Source: Perognathus longimembris pacificus (lineage: Eukaryota > Chordata > Mammalia > Rodentia > Heteromyidae). From it: a stretch of 64,000 nucleotides of DNA. Location: contig NC_063170.1 in the NCBI RefSeq assembly GCF_023159225.1, positions 62,961,708 through 63,025,707 on the forward strand, written 5' to 3'. Both the position numbers and the translations under genes were made by a program. Below the pieces are notes generated by a model. The model saw only the letters and a program-made list of their open reading frames with translations. It did not search any database and was not told where the DNA came from. This document shows, piece by piece, positions 11,640-23,047 of the stretch. Positions within the stretch are counted from its first letter, which is position 1. Each line of letters begins with the position of its first letter.

Positions 11640-11838
11640 CTTGGGGCTAGTGGCTCGTTCTTGTAAACCTAGCTACTTAGGAGCCTGAAATCCCAAAGAT
11701 TATACATCAGAACCAATCCATGAAGTTCTCTAGATTTGATCTCCAAAATAACCAACAACAAGGTTGGAGGCATGGCTCAAGTGGTAGAGCACCGGCCTCG
11801 TGAGTGAGAGGCCCTGTTCAAACCTTTGTGTCACTTTT
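11640..11838 (+). repeat. B1-tRNA dimeric SINE, diverged
   Basis: A B1-like head (GGGGCTAGTGGCTCGTTCTT, then AAACCTAGCTACTTAGGAGC) is joined to a tRNA-like arm with GCATGGCTCAAGTGGTAGAG and the B-box-like CTGTTCAAACC. The order is that of the B1-dID-like elements elsewhere in the window. Confidence 0.78.
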
Positions 11839-11944
11839 AAAAATCAGATCTGGCTATTGCTATCACTTAAGGTTTTCAGTATTTGTCAGAAAATGTAAAA
11901 ATGTGAAATTTCTAGTGTTGTAATGTAAGTAAAAAGTGGTTTGG

Positions 11945-12095
11945 TTCCTAAACCATAATCTGTTACTTAACAGTAACATGACTTTAGACTATTGCTTAGT
12001 ATCTCCTTCAATTAGCTTCTTTACCTATAAACTGAATTTTCTTTTTAAAAGAATAACTGCATTATGGTTGTGAATGCAATCCAAAAATATTGTCT
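11945..12095 (+). repeat. MIR-like SINE relic
   Basis: The order AGTAACATGACTTTAGACTA, then TTCTTTACCTATAAACTGAA, then AATAACTGCATTATGG follows the MIR core (GTGTGACCTTGGGCAA, then CTCATCTGTAAAATGG, then ATAATA). The match is weak and ancient. Confidence 0.42.
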
Positions 12096-12122
12096 TATTT
12101 GGCTTTCTCTAACATATATGTG

Positions 12123-12123
<1 letters not shown>

Positions 12124-12148
<25 letters not shown>
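12124..12148 (+). repeat. (TG)n microsatellite
   Basis: About 12 TG units. Confidence 0.93.
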
Positions 12149-12153
<5 letters not shown>

Positions 12154-12602
12154 ACTGAATCCCCGGTGTGCCAACATGCCATCTCAATATTCCAATTCTA
12201 TATAGAATCTTACTGTATCGTGTATGTAATTAAAGTCTAGTATCTGTCCAATGAGAGGTCTAGATTCTAGGAAATGAAGATGGAATGATTATCTATATTT
12301 GACCACAGCTTTAATCATTCTAATTTAATTGCTGTGAAAAGAAGTACACTTCAAAGAATGAAATTGTATAAAAAGATAATGATTCTGGCTGGTAGGCTGT
12401 GGTTTTATTACCTAAACATGTTAAGGAGTAGATCCAACATCAGATAATGAATGCATTTTAGCAGGGACTAGTTATCAGCAAAAATTGGGCACAGGGTTAG
12501 GATAACTCCCCATTAGGAAGCAAATGGCTTTTCATAGTATTATTTCTATTCAATAATTGTGAATTTTTATCGCTTACATTTTATATAAGAAAATTCATAT
12601 CT
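12149..12602. other. unique AT-rich DNA, nothing recognised
   Basis: No gene or repeat family recognised. Confidence 0.4.
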
Positions 12603-12857
12603 AGAGAAGAGAAATAATATAGCTGGGCACCAGTGGCTCACGCCCTATAATCCTAGCTACTCTGGATACTGAGATCTGAGAATTGTGGTTCAAAGCCAGC
12701 CTGGGCAGGAAAGTCTATGACACTCTTATTTCCAAATAACCACTGAAAAACTAGAAGTGGCACTGTGGCTCAAGTGGTAGAGCGCTACCCTTGAACTGAC
12801 GAACTCAGAACAGTGCCAAGTCCAAGACTTCAAGCCCCACAACTGATGAGAGATTGA

Positions 12858-12950
<93 letters not shown>

Positions 12951-12992
12951 GAGGACAGGATAGGATAGGAAAGGAGAGAAGAGAAATAATAT
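12603..12992 (+). repeat. B1-tRNA dimeric SINE with GA-rich tail and perfect 18-bp duplication
   Basis: Copies of AGAGAAGAGAAATAATAT lie at 12603-12620 and 12975-12992. Between them is a B1 unit (GCTGGGCACCAGTGGCTCAC, then TATAATCCTAGCTACTCTGG). A tRNA-like arm follows (ACTGTGGCTCAAGTGGTAGA, then ACTTCAAGCCCC). It ends in a long GA tract (12849-12960) and a GGATA stretch. The flanking duplication shows that the B1 and tRNA units moved as one element and that the GA repeat grew inside the insert, from its tail. Confidence 0.92.
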
Positions 12993-13024
12993 GTCAAATA
13001 AAATACTGTTGATAAAATCAGAAT

Positions 13025-13190
13025 TGGAGGCAGGTGTTTCAAGCCTGTAATCCTAACTACTCAGGAGTATAAGATCTGAGTATGTAGGTTAGAAGACAGC
13101 CTGGGCAGAAAGGTCCATGAGATTTTTGTCCCTATTAACCAAAATGTAAATTTATTCATGCCATAGTTCCAGTGGTATAAGTGATTGACC
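13025..13190 (+). repeat. B1-derived SINE, partial right arm
   Basis: GGAGGCAGGTGTTTCAAGCC, then TGTAATCCTAACTACTCAGG and AGACAGCCTGGGCAGAAAGG are clear B1 landmarks. A decayed tRNA-like arm (CATGCCATAGTTCCAGTGGT) may follow. It starts about 30 bp after the preceding SINE. Confidence 0.72.
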
Positions 13191-13193
13191 TGC

Positions 13194-13213
13194 ATATATA
13201 TATATATATATAT
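13194..13213 (+). repeat. (TA)n microsatellite
   Basis: About 10 TA units directly after a B1-type SINE. Confidence 0.9.
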
Positions 13214-13687
13214 GTTTTATGAATTTCACTGTGCTATGACTTTCATAGGTATATATTTCATTACACAGTGAAACTGTTCCCATTCACATTTCATACCTGT
13301 TGAAATTACAGAGCTCAATAAATGGTTATATATCGCCATCAAGGGTTAACATTAAAGGATACCACACAATTTTCTGTGTCAAAATTTGAATACCTTCCAC
13401 TGTATCTTTCCTGTGATCCACATGGCATAATTTTCCTCTTATGTTGGCATTGGGTGTAGGACACAACATCAGTTTACAGTGAAAATATTGAGTTTTTTTT
13501 CAAAACCATTACCTACATAATACAAATAATCTCATCAATTGTTTTGATATTTTGGGTCATTAACTGACATTGTGAATATAGACATGTGCATTCAGAATGT
13601 TGATAACTTCTTTTGGGATAGACTATAGTGTGTTATTTCCTTCATCTGATCAATGAACAGTTAATACTACATGTCAGTTTATAATAT
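13214..13687. other. unique AT-rich DNA, nothing recognised
   Basis: No gene or repeat family recognised. Confidence 0.4.
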
Positions 13688-13880
13688 GTGGTATTAGAAT
13701 TAGGAAATTCAAAGGGAATGCTAAAATTGAGAGACAAAGGGTAAAATAAGAGAAACAACAACAAAAGCAATACTTGCAAAACTGTTTGGTGTATGTGAAC
13801 TGAACACCAGAGGGGGGGAAGGGGGAGGGGGGAGGGGGTATGAGGGACAAGGTAACAAACAGTACAATAAAAAAATAAAA
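13688..13880 (+). mobile_element. LINE-1 3' UTR fragment ending early
   Basis: The sequence GTGGTATTAGAATTAGGAAA to CAAAACTGTTTGGTGTATGT matches, in reverse complement, 6,375-6,500 of the truncated L1 at 6.2 kb. A G-rich stretch (GGGGGAGGGGGGAGGGGG) and ACAAGGTAACAAACAGTACA follow. The element then passes straight into AATAAAAAAATAAAAAAA, about 80 bp short of the tail in other copies. The minus-strand open frames here are complements of this G-rich DNA. Confidence 0.8.
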
Positions 13881-15240
13881 AAAGTGACATCTACTTTTCT
13901 TGAGTTCAATCAGCTGTTCTTGCTTAATCAAATATCAGTATCGCAATGGTAGAGAATATTGGATTGTAATTGCATATGATGGTTTGTAAAGATCTTGTTC
14001 CTATGTTGGTAGGAACTGAAGAATTCCAACCAAACTATGACCTATTTACTTTTATTGTACCAGACCACATTAGGATGACTTTCATTGTGGATGGAAATAT
14101 TTGTATAAAATGCATACTATTGTTAAATGATATTCTAAATTCTAGTATGAATTCCAGAAAGGATATATATTTAATAGCAACACTGGCATTGAGCCATGTT
14201 CAACCAACAAGCCCCTAAGGAAGGACATGAGGATTCTTGTGTCTAGTGCTTTATATTATAGATAGTGTGTGCTATCAGAATATATTTATACATTCAAAGT
14301 CATGTGTTCATGCTCTGGACTTGTGTTAATGTGACTTGTTTGATAGTGTGAATATATTATTTATCCTTTATAGTGTCATTTGTGGTTTGCCAACCAATTT
14401 TCAAAGGAGCAGTTCTGACTAAATGAAATACATAGACTGGAATAACTATAATGGTTCTATTGTTGATTCTTCATCATGGAGAATAATATGACAACTTGAA
14501 TCACAATATTTAAGAATCCTTATGGAAATGACAAGTTCTCAATGCCATTGTGGGTCTAGTAGCAAGATGGACAGAGATCTTGTAGGGATTTCTATTCTGA
14601 CTGAATGTACAAACTGGGAAGGAATTAGATACCAAAAAAGAAAGTAGAGACACTTTTTGATTCATTTCTGTTTTACATTGTAGGGTTCACTTTTTTTTTA
14701 GTCAAGCAAGATACTAAAAGAAACTAAAAGTTATCACAATGGTAATATTATTATAAATAATAAAAATATCAGTAAATAAAAATATTCCATTTATTTTTCC
14801 AAAAGTTAAAAAAATAAAATATAACAATGACCCACAGTGAAAATCATCATAGAACTGCTCTAATGATACACAATCTGTTAGCTATCCGAAGACTGTAAAC
14901 AGACTAATATTTCGAAAAGTGTAGGATGAATCACCCCATTAGAAGCATTGAAGGGAAAATGAAGAAGGTTTGAGTGCATTCTGAAGCAATGAATAAGGAT
15001 GTATTACACCACAGGAAGCCATCAATATTTGTTTATTATGTCAGGGTGAAGAATAAATCTGTTAGCTAATTTGTATTCTCCACAGTTAATTCCAGTGTTC
15101 CTGCTTGAGTGTTTTTGTTCCAGAATGAGTGCTACACAGCTGTTTAATGGTGTCATCAGAATTCAGAAAGTCAGAGTCCCTTGAAGATAGAAAGGCATTG
15201 CATGAGATCAGTTCTCAAATGATGAAATGCCATTGCCTTC
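13881..15240. other. unique AT-rich DNA, no gene seen
   Basis: No repeat family recognised. The open frame at 13970-14218 has no known domain. Confidence 0.45.
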
Positions 15241-15359
15241 AAACCTCTGATTCTTCTTTCTTAATTCTCTGGCTCTCTCTGTGTCGTCCCCCTCCATATG
15301 TCTCTGTCTCTCAGTAAGATTAGGTCAGTCTGTCTTTCGGTCTATTTTGTCTCTTTCTA

Positions 15360-15426
<67 letters not shown>

Positions 15427-15556
15427 TCCTGTTCTTTCCCACCCCCCTTTCTTTCTCTTATTAAGATTAGGTTCTATCTGTCTCGGTCTGTCCATCTGAT
15501 CTTTCTTTCTCTTTCTCTCTCTTTCTTTTGACCTCCTTTTCTCTCTCTCTAAGTTT
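15241..15556 (+). repeat. pyrimidine-rich repeat with (CT)n core
   Basis: A pure CT run lies at 15362-15424. On each side is a related spaced motif: TAAGATTAGGT followed by CTGTCT and CGGTCT, near 15,315-15,345 and 15,461-15,490. The + strand is almost all pyrimidine. Confidence 0.9.
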
Positions 15557-15570
15557 AGTTTTGGTAACAT

Positions 15571-18560
15571 TCTGTTGATTAAAAAACCTGCTTAGATCCA
15601 AAATGAGATAATTAGTAGATTAGATGGTCAATTGATTACTTTCTTTTGGAACTGAAAATTTTATTAAGTAGTTTTCTCTAACTTATCTGTTTTACCAAAG
15701 GCTGTATCAGCACCATTATATACCGAAATTATGTGGTTTCATATATAGAATTGCCTGTGCATACAGAGAGCTTTTAGATAAGTCACAATAACTATGTGCT
15801 TGGGATTCATTTGCACATATGTTTATGTTAACATGGAAGTTTTAGAAAATAATAACATCATCTCTTCTTGCCTAGTGCCATTGTGTCTTCCTTTCTAGTA
15901 CAGATTTGCTTCTCAATAGATATGACTTAAGCTTGCTGTCTTTTCTAACTTGAGAGAAAAATTGAATTTTTAGCTCATCTTGGTATTATGACAGAAAAGT
16001 CACAAACTGGACTTATGCTCCTGAACTCTTCTTAAATAAGGTCAAATTTTACTCAATCTGAGGTCATCACAAGGTCCAAATGTGAAGTCTTCTTTAGAGA
16101 TGGAAATAATCAATATGGGTTTATTGTAGCTTTAAAGGCTGAGATTCTTGTAGCCTTGTTTCATCTTTAAAATTGTGGTACTGTATATGAAAATCAGTTC
16201 TCTACTCCTGGATGAATTGAATGACAAAATTCTTCCTTCTTACTGGAAAGTATTAATTTAAAATATTTTTTATTAAATTAAATATGGCCTACTTGTATAG
16301 AAATATGTCTTTTAGGCATGCATTTTAACTACATATTTATGCCTACATACCATTTATGTAATATGTAAAGAACAATAAATTTGTTGCCTTTTTAGGCAAC
16401 TTTGATTGTGAATAAAATTCAATTATTTCACATTCTCTTTCATCACCAGGTAAAATCTTGATTATATGTAGGTTGCATTTTAAATTTGGAGGCGACATAT
16501 ACATGAGCAATGCCACTTGTAAAATAAAGGAATTATGCTTACTTGCATTTCCTTGATTTGAATATTGTTTTTTAAAGATAAGGATGGAAGATGTATCTCT
16601 TTAAGGACTTAAAAATTTTTTAACCTAGTAATAATTTAATTCATCACTCAATTCTTTTTTTTTTATCATTTTCTTTGAGATGCGGGGAAGTGGGAAAGGG
16701 AAAGTAACTGATCAGGTGCGAAAATAACACATTTTGTTCCACAGGTCTCTAAATCTCAGCAGCAATCAAGTTTTAAATCTCAGTGTTTGTTTGTTTCCTC
16801 ACTTGAGAATCCTAGATACCTTTAGAGGATGACCTGTCTCAGAATCATTCATCTGAAGTTAACAAAGGTCACAAAGATTTAGTGTTGACCTTTACTTCCA
16901 GCTTCTTATTAATCACTCACCTCTATAATTTCTAGTTTACAGTCCTGTAAAGTTAATTCCTGATTTACCTTGAAGGACTAAAGTTATCAGTTTCAGCAAA
17001 TTTCACATTGGTTGCAAATGATGGCACACAAACTTAAGTGAGAAACATAATATTCTTCATGAAGCATCTTGAAATGTCACTTAGTATACAAAGGATTTAA
17101 ACAAATTCCTTCTCCTGCCCCTAATATTAACATTGCCTTAGCCATACATCTTGAAGGGTTGGCTTGGAACTGTCCATGGTGCTCAGCCCTGTAATTGTCA
17201 ATTGAGTACAAAACCAAGTAGTTAGGGTTCAGGAACAAAATCTGCGCATGCAATTGAGTTAGAAATGACATAGTAGTAATATGCTTTATGTCTGCTACCA
17301 CAGGGATACTTTGGCATCCCTTTTTGTTGTTTCTAAGCTTCAGTTATGCTGGGCAGGAGGTGTACAAAAATCTCGACGAGCCTAGAGTCAAATACTTTCA
17401 TGAACACACAACATCTGCATGTATGCAGCATCAACTCTGGATCAAGATACCAAACTTCTGAGTCATGAGCATACTTTGTCCTGCAAGTTCTCACCACCTG
17501 TGTGAGATCCATAGAAAAGATTAATGTTCTTTTGTAGCTGTTGAGGGGAGGAGCCTGATTCTTACAGCTTAAGCTTTTCTCAATGCCTTTCAGAAATACA
17601 TATCAACTTAGTGTGAGGGCAATTTCAGAAAGCCACTTAACTAATTCTTTCTAAGGCTATATTATGAGAGCTAACAAGAAGTTCACAGAGTTATACAAAT
17701 TAAGAGTGATTGGAGAAAGCAGCAATCTAGAAGTGAAGACCCTGCTTTAATTGTTCTCATGTTTATATTCACATATCTTTCTGTGGAGTACAAATAGACA
17801 ATCTTAGCAAAGCTACTTAATGAAAGAATAATGAGAAAAGTCAAGGCAGACTCATTAGAAATCCTATTTTTGTAATAGTGTATTATTCTTGTTATGTCTC
17901 ATTTAGTATTGATATTACCTAATTACCTGCTATGTTTGAGGCTTTATGAAAAGATAAGCCTTAAGATACAACACTGAGGTTAAACTTGTGATTCATCCAA
18001 AGAAGGAGGATATTTCCAATTATGTAATGAGTTAGAGAGGAACTCAGTTACTATTTAAATTTTTGTTATGAAAACTTTCAAATGAACACAAGAAAGGAAG
18101 AACAGTGTATTTAACACCTAGGTACACATTATCTAGCTTCACCAGATTAAAAATATGCCATGAATTCTTGTGTATCTGGTTCTTCCATTCTCTCCTCATT
18201 CTATACTGGTTTCTGCAAATAAGTCAATATACCCAACAGCATTTCACATATGCATTTGAAAATGTTTTTGTGAGGTAAAACTCTGTTTTCAAAAGTAAAG
18301 AGTCTTCTCACCCACCTGTATTTAAAAGAATAATTGCATATCCACTTTATTATCAGCTAAAATGTTGTTAATTATATTTCCTTGGTTGTCTTAAGCATTG
18401 TTGTTAGGTTGTAAGTGCCCCATATCTGACATTATTTGTTTTGTAGGATCTCACCTAGAATTTTATTAGAAAGATTTCAAATCTTTGAACATGAAATAAT
18501 TGTGGAAAACACCTACATCCATGTTAACATTTTTAACATTGTTAAAAAAAATATACCTTT
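15571..18560. other. unique AT-rich DNA, no gene seen
   Basis: About 3 kb with no recognised repeat except a possible L2-like patch (17,895-17,965, AATTACCTGCTATGTTTGAG). Open frames are short and without domains. No RNA gene seen. Confidence 0.5.
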
Positions 18561-18810
18561 TATCATTTTGTTGTTGTTGTTAGTTGTCGGACTTGAACTC
18601 TGGGCCTGGGCATGTCCCTGAGCTCTTCAGCTCAAAGCTTGCACTCTACCACTTGAGCCACAGAACCACTTCTGGTTTTCTGGTGGTTAATTGGAGATAA
18701 GAGTCTCATAGACTTTCCTCCCCAGGCTGGCTTTGAACCACAATCCTCAGATCTCAGCCTCCTGAGTAGCTGCAATTACAAGTGTGAGCCACAGGCACCC
18801 AGCTCTTAAC
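18561..18810 (-). repeat. B1-tRNA dimeric SINE
   Basis: Read on the minus strand, the B1 unit contains the complement of CAATCCTCAGATCTCAGCCT and of GGCTGGCTTTGAACCA. The right arm contains the complement of CACTCTACCACTTGAGCCAC (A box). Its A-rich tail is the TTTTGTTGTTGTTGTT at the low end. The right arm carries the complement of GAGCTCTTCAGCTCAAAG, an insert missing from IDL-Geo right arms. Confidence 0.9.
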
Positions 18811-19214
18811 ACTTTTATACCTGTGTGACCTATCTGTTTCAAATTCCATGTACTGATCTATTTTAATTTTGGAATCTTTCTGTAAACATGTGATGGGAGT
18901 GAGAGATGTGAGAAGAGTATTAGAGAGAGGTCACCAGAGGTAGACAGAGTCTAAAGAGGTGCTGATTGTTTGGCTAAGAAGTATTGATACTTTATGTTTG
19001 GTACATGGCTTTCTTTTTCCCTTTTACTTCTACCACTTTACAAATGTTTTTGTCATGAATATTGTCAAAGCCCACACCAATTTCCAGTGCCTAGGGAACA
19101 CAGTGCTACAATAGTTCGGAATTATGGTAATTGGCTCTAACAAGGCCAACGCTCATGGTCATCTTGCTTTGTGTTTCTTCAGGCCACCAATACAGAATCT
19201 GTGGTTTTGTTCTT
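18811..19214. other. unique DNA, nothing recognised
   Basis: No gene or repeat family recognised. Confidence 0.4.
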
Positions 19215-19325
19215 CTGGCTCCTCATGAGAGTCTAACCCTTTGATACAGTGAACATCTCTGTCCTGTTGCTAGAACAGTGCCTTTTGCACAGTCATATCC
19301 TAAGCTGTGGTGAGCAAATGAATCT
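19215..19325 (+). repeat. LINE-2 3' end relic
   Basis: GCTAGAACAGTGCCTTTTGC, a CACAGTCATATCCTAAGC stretch and GAGCAAATGAATC follow the L2 3' end pattern (GAACAGTGCCTGGCACATAG then GAATGAATG). The copy is ancient. Confidence 0.48.
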
Positions 19326-19509
19326 GGTCCAACCATCTTCCTGTTCTCTTTCAAATGTTCCATTTTCTTCTTCTGGATAGATATTTCAATGGGCTCATCT
19401 ATACGTTTTCAGTTAATGAATGTATGTTTGGTTTCTCTCTTGGAATTCTTTCTGAACAACCTGTCTCATGTCAGTGATTGGTTTTTAGGGTGCTTATGTT
19501 TTGTGGTTG

Positions 19510-19591
19510 TTTCAAAGGTATTTTTTCTGAATAATTACTTATTTATTGTCAAAGTGATGTACAGAGGGATTACAGTTTTCAAAGGTATTTT
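19510..19591 (-). mobile_element. 52-bp LINE-1 3' end with 15-bp target-site duplication
   Basis: TTTCAAAGGTATTTT occurs perfectly at 19510-19524 and 19577-19591. The 52 bases between them (19525-19576) are the complement of an L1 tail: TATTTATTGTCAAAGTGATG followed by TACAGAGGGATTACAG. The same words occur at 6,250 and 42,130. This is an L1 insertion truncated almost to its last 50 bases. The surrounding open frame at 19389-19637 is chance. Confidence 0.9.
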
Positions 19592-20679
19592 AATGGGAAC
19601 AGGAGTAAGTTTCATGAAGATGGCTAGCCAAGTGTAATTTTCATCTCCATGTGTTGTATTTTTTTTAATAATTTAAAACTTCAGTCTTGGCCTCTCTGAA
19701 TACAGTACAAGATATCAAATTCTACTGCTAATGCCTTTGCTTCCATGGTGTTGAATCTACAGGACCTGATAAAATTCTTCATTTGAAAAAAAAGTCTCAA
19801 CTACTTTAATGATATGTACCTTTGGGTGGCCTCTTCCTTCCCCCCACCCTTTTTTTTTCCTTCTTTTTTTAAAATAACAACAAAGTGGTAGTTTTGCTTC
19901 TGGGCACACTATAACCATTCCTGAACACTGACCTAACTTCAAAAGCACAAAGATGTATGCTGAGCTTTTGAAGTTGGCACGTAAACAGAGCCTAAGAGAG
20001 GACCATTTCTGAAAAGCCATTTGCTAGTAAGAAGTTTAAATTTTTCTCTCATTTCTGTTTGTTCATTTAAAACTTTTCTCAGTCAGTATTCTCTTTAACT
20101 TTTATATCTACCTAGTTTCATATGGTGGAGACTTATACTCTTAAACTTGTGTTTTCATCCATTTGTTCTCAAATTTTCTTTTGTTGCCTTATACACTGTT
20201 TTGAAAGCATCTCTACCCTGTGAGCTAGGGATGGGTTTGGATGAGACATTCTCAATGTTTATTTAAGTGCTTCATCTTCATTTAGACGCTGGAGAATAGC
20301 CCCATTGGCTGCCCAGCAGAAAGTAAGAGGGAATCATGCATCTGATTTTAGGTTTTTAATAAAAAAAAAACAAGTGAAAGTTAGAAGTAATTTGTCAACA
20401 AGGCGAACTAGAAAAAAAAAGAAGAAAAGAAAAAGAAAAAGCAAGCAATCACCAAAAATCCTATGTTACAAAACTACAAAGGCGTGAGAATGGAAAGACC
20501 TGAGGGGAATGTTGTTTCCAACATGGCATCAAATGTGTGGAGGAAGAAACACACGAGAAGGACCTGGAAATGGAGTCTCCATCAGAGAAACAAAAACTGT
20601 TATATGATAATCTTTCAGCACTTTGATCAAGGGAACTCGCCAGCTACACAAACCACAATATCTTCTCTTTTGTCCTTTC
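19592..20679. other. unique DNA, no gene seen
   Basis: Holds A-rich and T-rich patches (for example 20,359-20,370 and 20,410-20,445). These make the Lys-rich frame at 20305-20487 a composition effect. No domain recognised. Confidence 0.45.
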
Positions 20680-20985
20680 TTTGGTGCTAAGAGTTGAATT
20701 GAGGACTAGGCTTGTTGGGGAGATACTCTAACACAATCCCACAGTCCTATGCCTTTCTTTCCCTTTATTATTTTTGAAAAATTGTCGCCAGACACGTACG
20801 TCCCGAGCTTACGTGGCCCACGACGTGCCTCTTTATGCTTCACACACAGCTAGGATGACAGGCGCATGCCACTGTGCTTTGCTTTGGTTTGAGATGGGGT
20901 CTCACAAGGGTGTGCAGGCTTGACTTGAACGCTGTTTCTTCTGATCTCAACCTCCCATGTAGCTGAAATTACAGGCAGCCTAACC
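20680..20985 (-). repeat. B1-derived dimeric SINE, old
   Basis: Complement landmarks of B1 are GATCTCAACCTCCCATGTAG, CTGAAATTACAGG and CTAGGATGACAGGCGCATGC. Two B1-like units seem to be present, at 20,820-20,900 and 20,930-20,980. A weak tRNA-like arm (complement of GGTGCTAAGAGTTGAATTGA) lies at the low end. Confidence 0.6.
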
Positions 20986-22800
20986 AAAACAGATTTTACA
21001 AATGTTTGTCCAGTTTTCATCTTGTTAGTGAATTCCTGTTATACATATTCCTATTATGGAATTCTTATTACATATATAAAAATATTTAATTTTCTTTCCC
21101 TTAATTTATGTCAGCTCATTTTAATGACAGTCATAGGCTGCAGACAGAAATTCCATGTAACATAATACAATTTGAAGCAAGACATTTTTAATAACATGCA
21201 GGAATAATGTAGCTAGTAAATTGCTCAAAATTCCAGATGGTCTTGATTCTAAATTCAGTGTTCTACCCATAATATACAACATTTTCTGTTGCATCTGCCA
21301 TAGCCCAACAAATTGAAACTGCCCAGGTAACATTTTATGCTTCCTAGAAGTACCAATATTGATGAGAATCATGATAGAAAGGGTCATGAAACACAGATGG
21401 CAAGTCAACAAGCGATTTTCCAACTTCAGAACAGGAAATTGCATCTCCAAAGAGAATTGACAAATGCCACGCATATTCTTTACAGCCAGATTTTTTTTTA
21501 ATTTTATTTTTTCACTAAATCTCATTTTATTTTTCTTCCACCTTCTTGATCTGATGAATCAATAACAGGGCAAAAGTAAATGAGAGCTCTTTTCACTGCA
21601 TACACACATGAGAGTCAAATTATGCATTTATTTATGTGTACATGAGCCAAATTCAATATGTGTCTGTATATTCATGTACATGTAATACATCACTCAAGTA
21701 TGCAATTATAACCACATTATTTTTCAAGGAGTTTAAATGTTTACATCTTATTTTTCAGATATTGAAGCTACAGCAGGAGAGGGATCTAGAGCAGGAACCA
21801 ATATTTCAGAACAGGGTCATTCTGCTAGCAAATTTTACATGAGTAATCTAATTAAATGTGTGGCAGAATAATGGATCAATATTTATGAAATGTAAATTAT
21901 GCAAATAGATTTCTCTAAAATTCACATGTGTGGTCCCTTGAGGGTACCTTTAAATTTTATTTTACTAATGCTCTGTATCAAGCTAGTATAATGAGCTATG
22001 CTCTTAAACACAGAATGACTCAGGTTGTTTTGTTTTTTTTTTTCTATTCTGTAATTTGATTACATTTCATTCTCTTTTTCTTCTTATTTTTGAAAGGAGA
22101 GAAATACATTTTGGGAAGTTATATGTAACACTGTTGCTTTGTACGTACTTTTGCGGTCATACTATAGCATTATTCTCCTCCTGGTAAAGAGAAGACTTTA
22201 TCCTGTGGCTCACATTTCCAGCCTCCCAAACCTAATTTACCTAATATTTCCCTCATTGACCATCACTCTATTAACTCAGTAGTTTCTGTCTGTATTTACT
22301 AAACACAATGTATACTGAAAAATGTATCGCAAATGTGTGTCTACCTCTCACACATGTCTTTGTATTGTACAGCTCACACAGGCACGAAATGATTGCCTTC
22401 CCACATTTTACAACAGATTATGAGATGCTACTAGCATATGTTCTTTGTCATATTTGAAGATAGTGAACATCAGTGAATTGACTAGTAGAGTGTACATTAA
22501 TTACACTAAAAATGAGTGTGAGAGGGAACTCAGAAGAAAGACCTGGCACTCCCACTATTGGAGTTTCCTGAAACTAATATTCACTAGCTATAAGCAATGC
22601 ATTCTGTACTTTGATTGCATCAACTGAAAAATGAAGGCACTAACAGTCATATTGGATCATACTGGGACTAAATGAGTTACTTTGTATATGTCTAAAATAC
22701 AGAAGAATATGTGACCCAAAATTGTTGAATATTAGTTATCTGATCACAATGATGATAAAATAAATGATGATATCAATGATACATAATTGCTGTATGATGA
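20986..22800. other. unique AT-rich DNA, no known gene
   Basis: A 134-codon open frame runs on the minus strand at 21121-21525, with no recognised domain. The shorter frames at 21636-21842 and 22445-22627 are also unrecognised. Confidence 0.45.
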
Positions 22801-22826
22801 TTATAAATAACAAATATTATTTATAA
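22801..22826. repeat. short palindrome, 10-bp arms
   Basis: TTATAAATAA and TTATTTATAA form a perfect inverted repeat with a 6-base spacer, in very AT-rich DNA. Confidence 0.85.
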
Positions 22827-22978
22827 TGCTATACATATTATTTATACTATTATTGATATCATAATATATATTATGTAGATAATATTTAATTCATGTTGAT
22901 ATGTGATGATTTTCCTTCGACTTATAGGGTCTGAAATATTATCATTTTCCAAGTCCATAGATATGACTATATATATGC

Positions 22979-22985
<7 letters not shown>

Positions 22986-23019
<34 letters not shown>

Positions 23020-23047
23020 TGTGTGTGTGTGAGAGAGAGAGAGAGAG
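22986..23047 (+). repeat. (TG)n then (GA)n compound microsatellite
   Basis: About 22 TG units, with one interruption (TTTG), run directly into eight GA units. Confidence 0.96.

Noticed and set aside
18436..18621. Possible host exon ending in a Leu-rich stretch.
   Set aside because: The frame runs into the tail of a minus-strand SINE, and no splice signals or domain support an exon.
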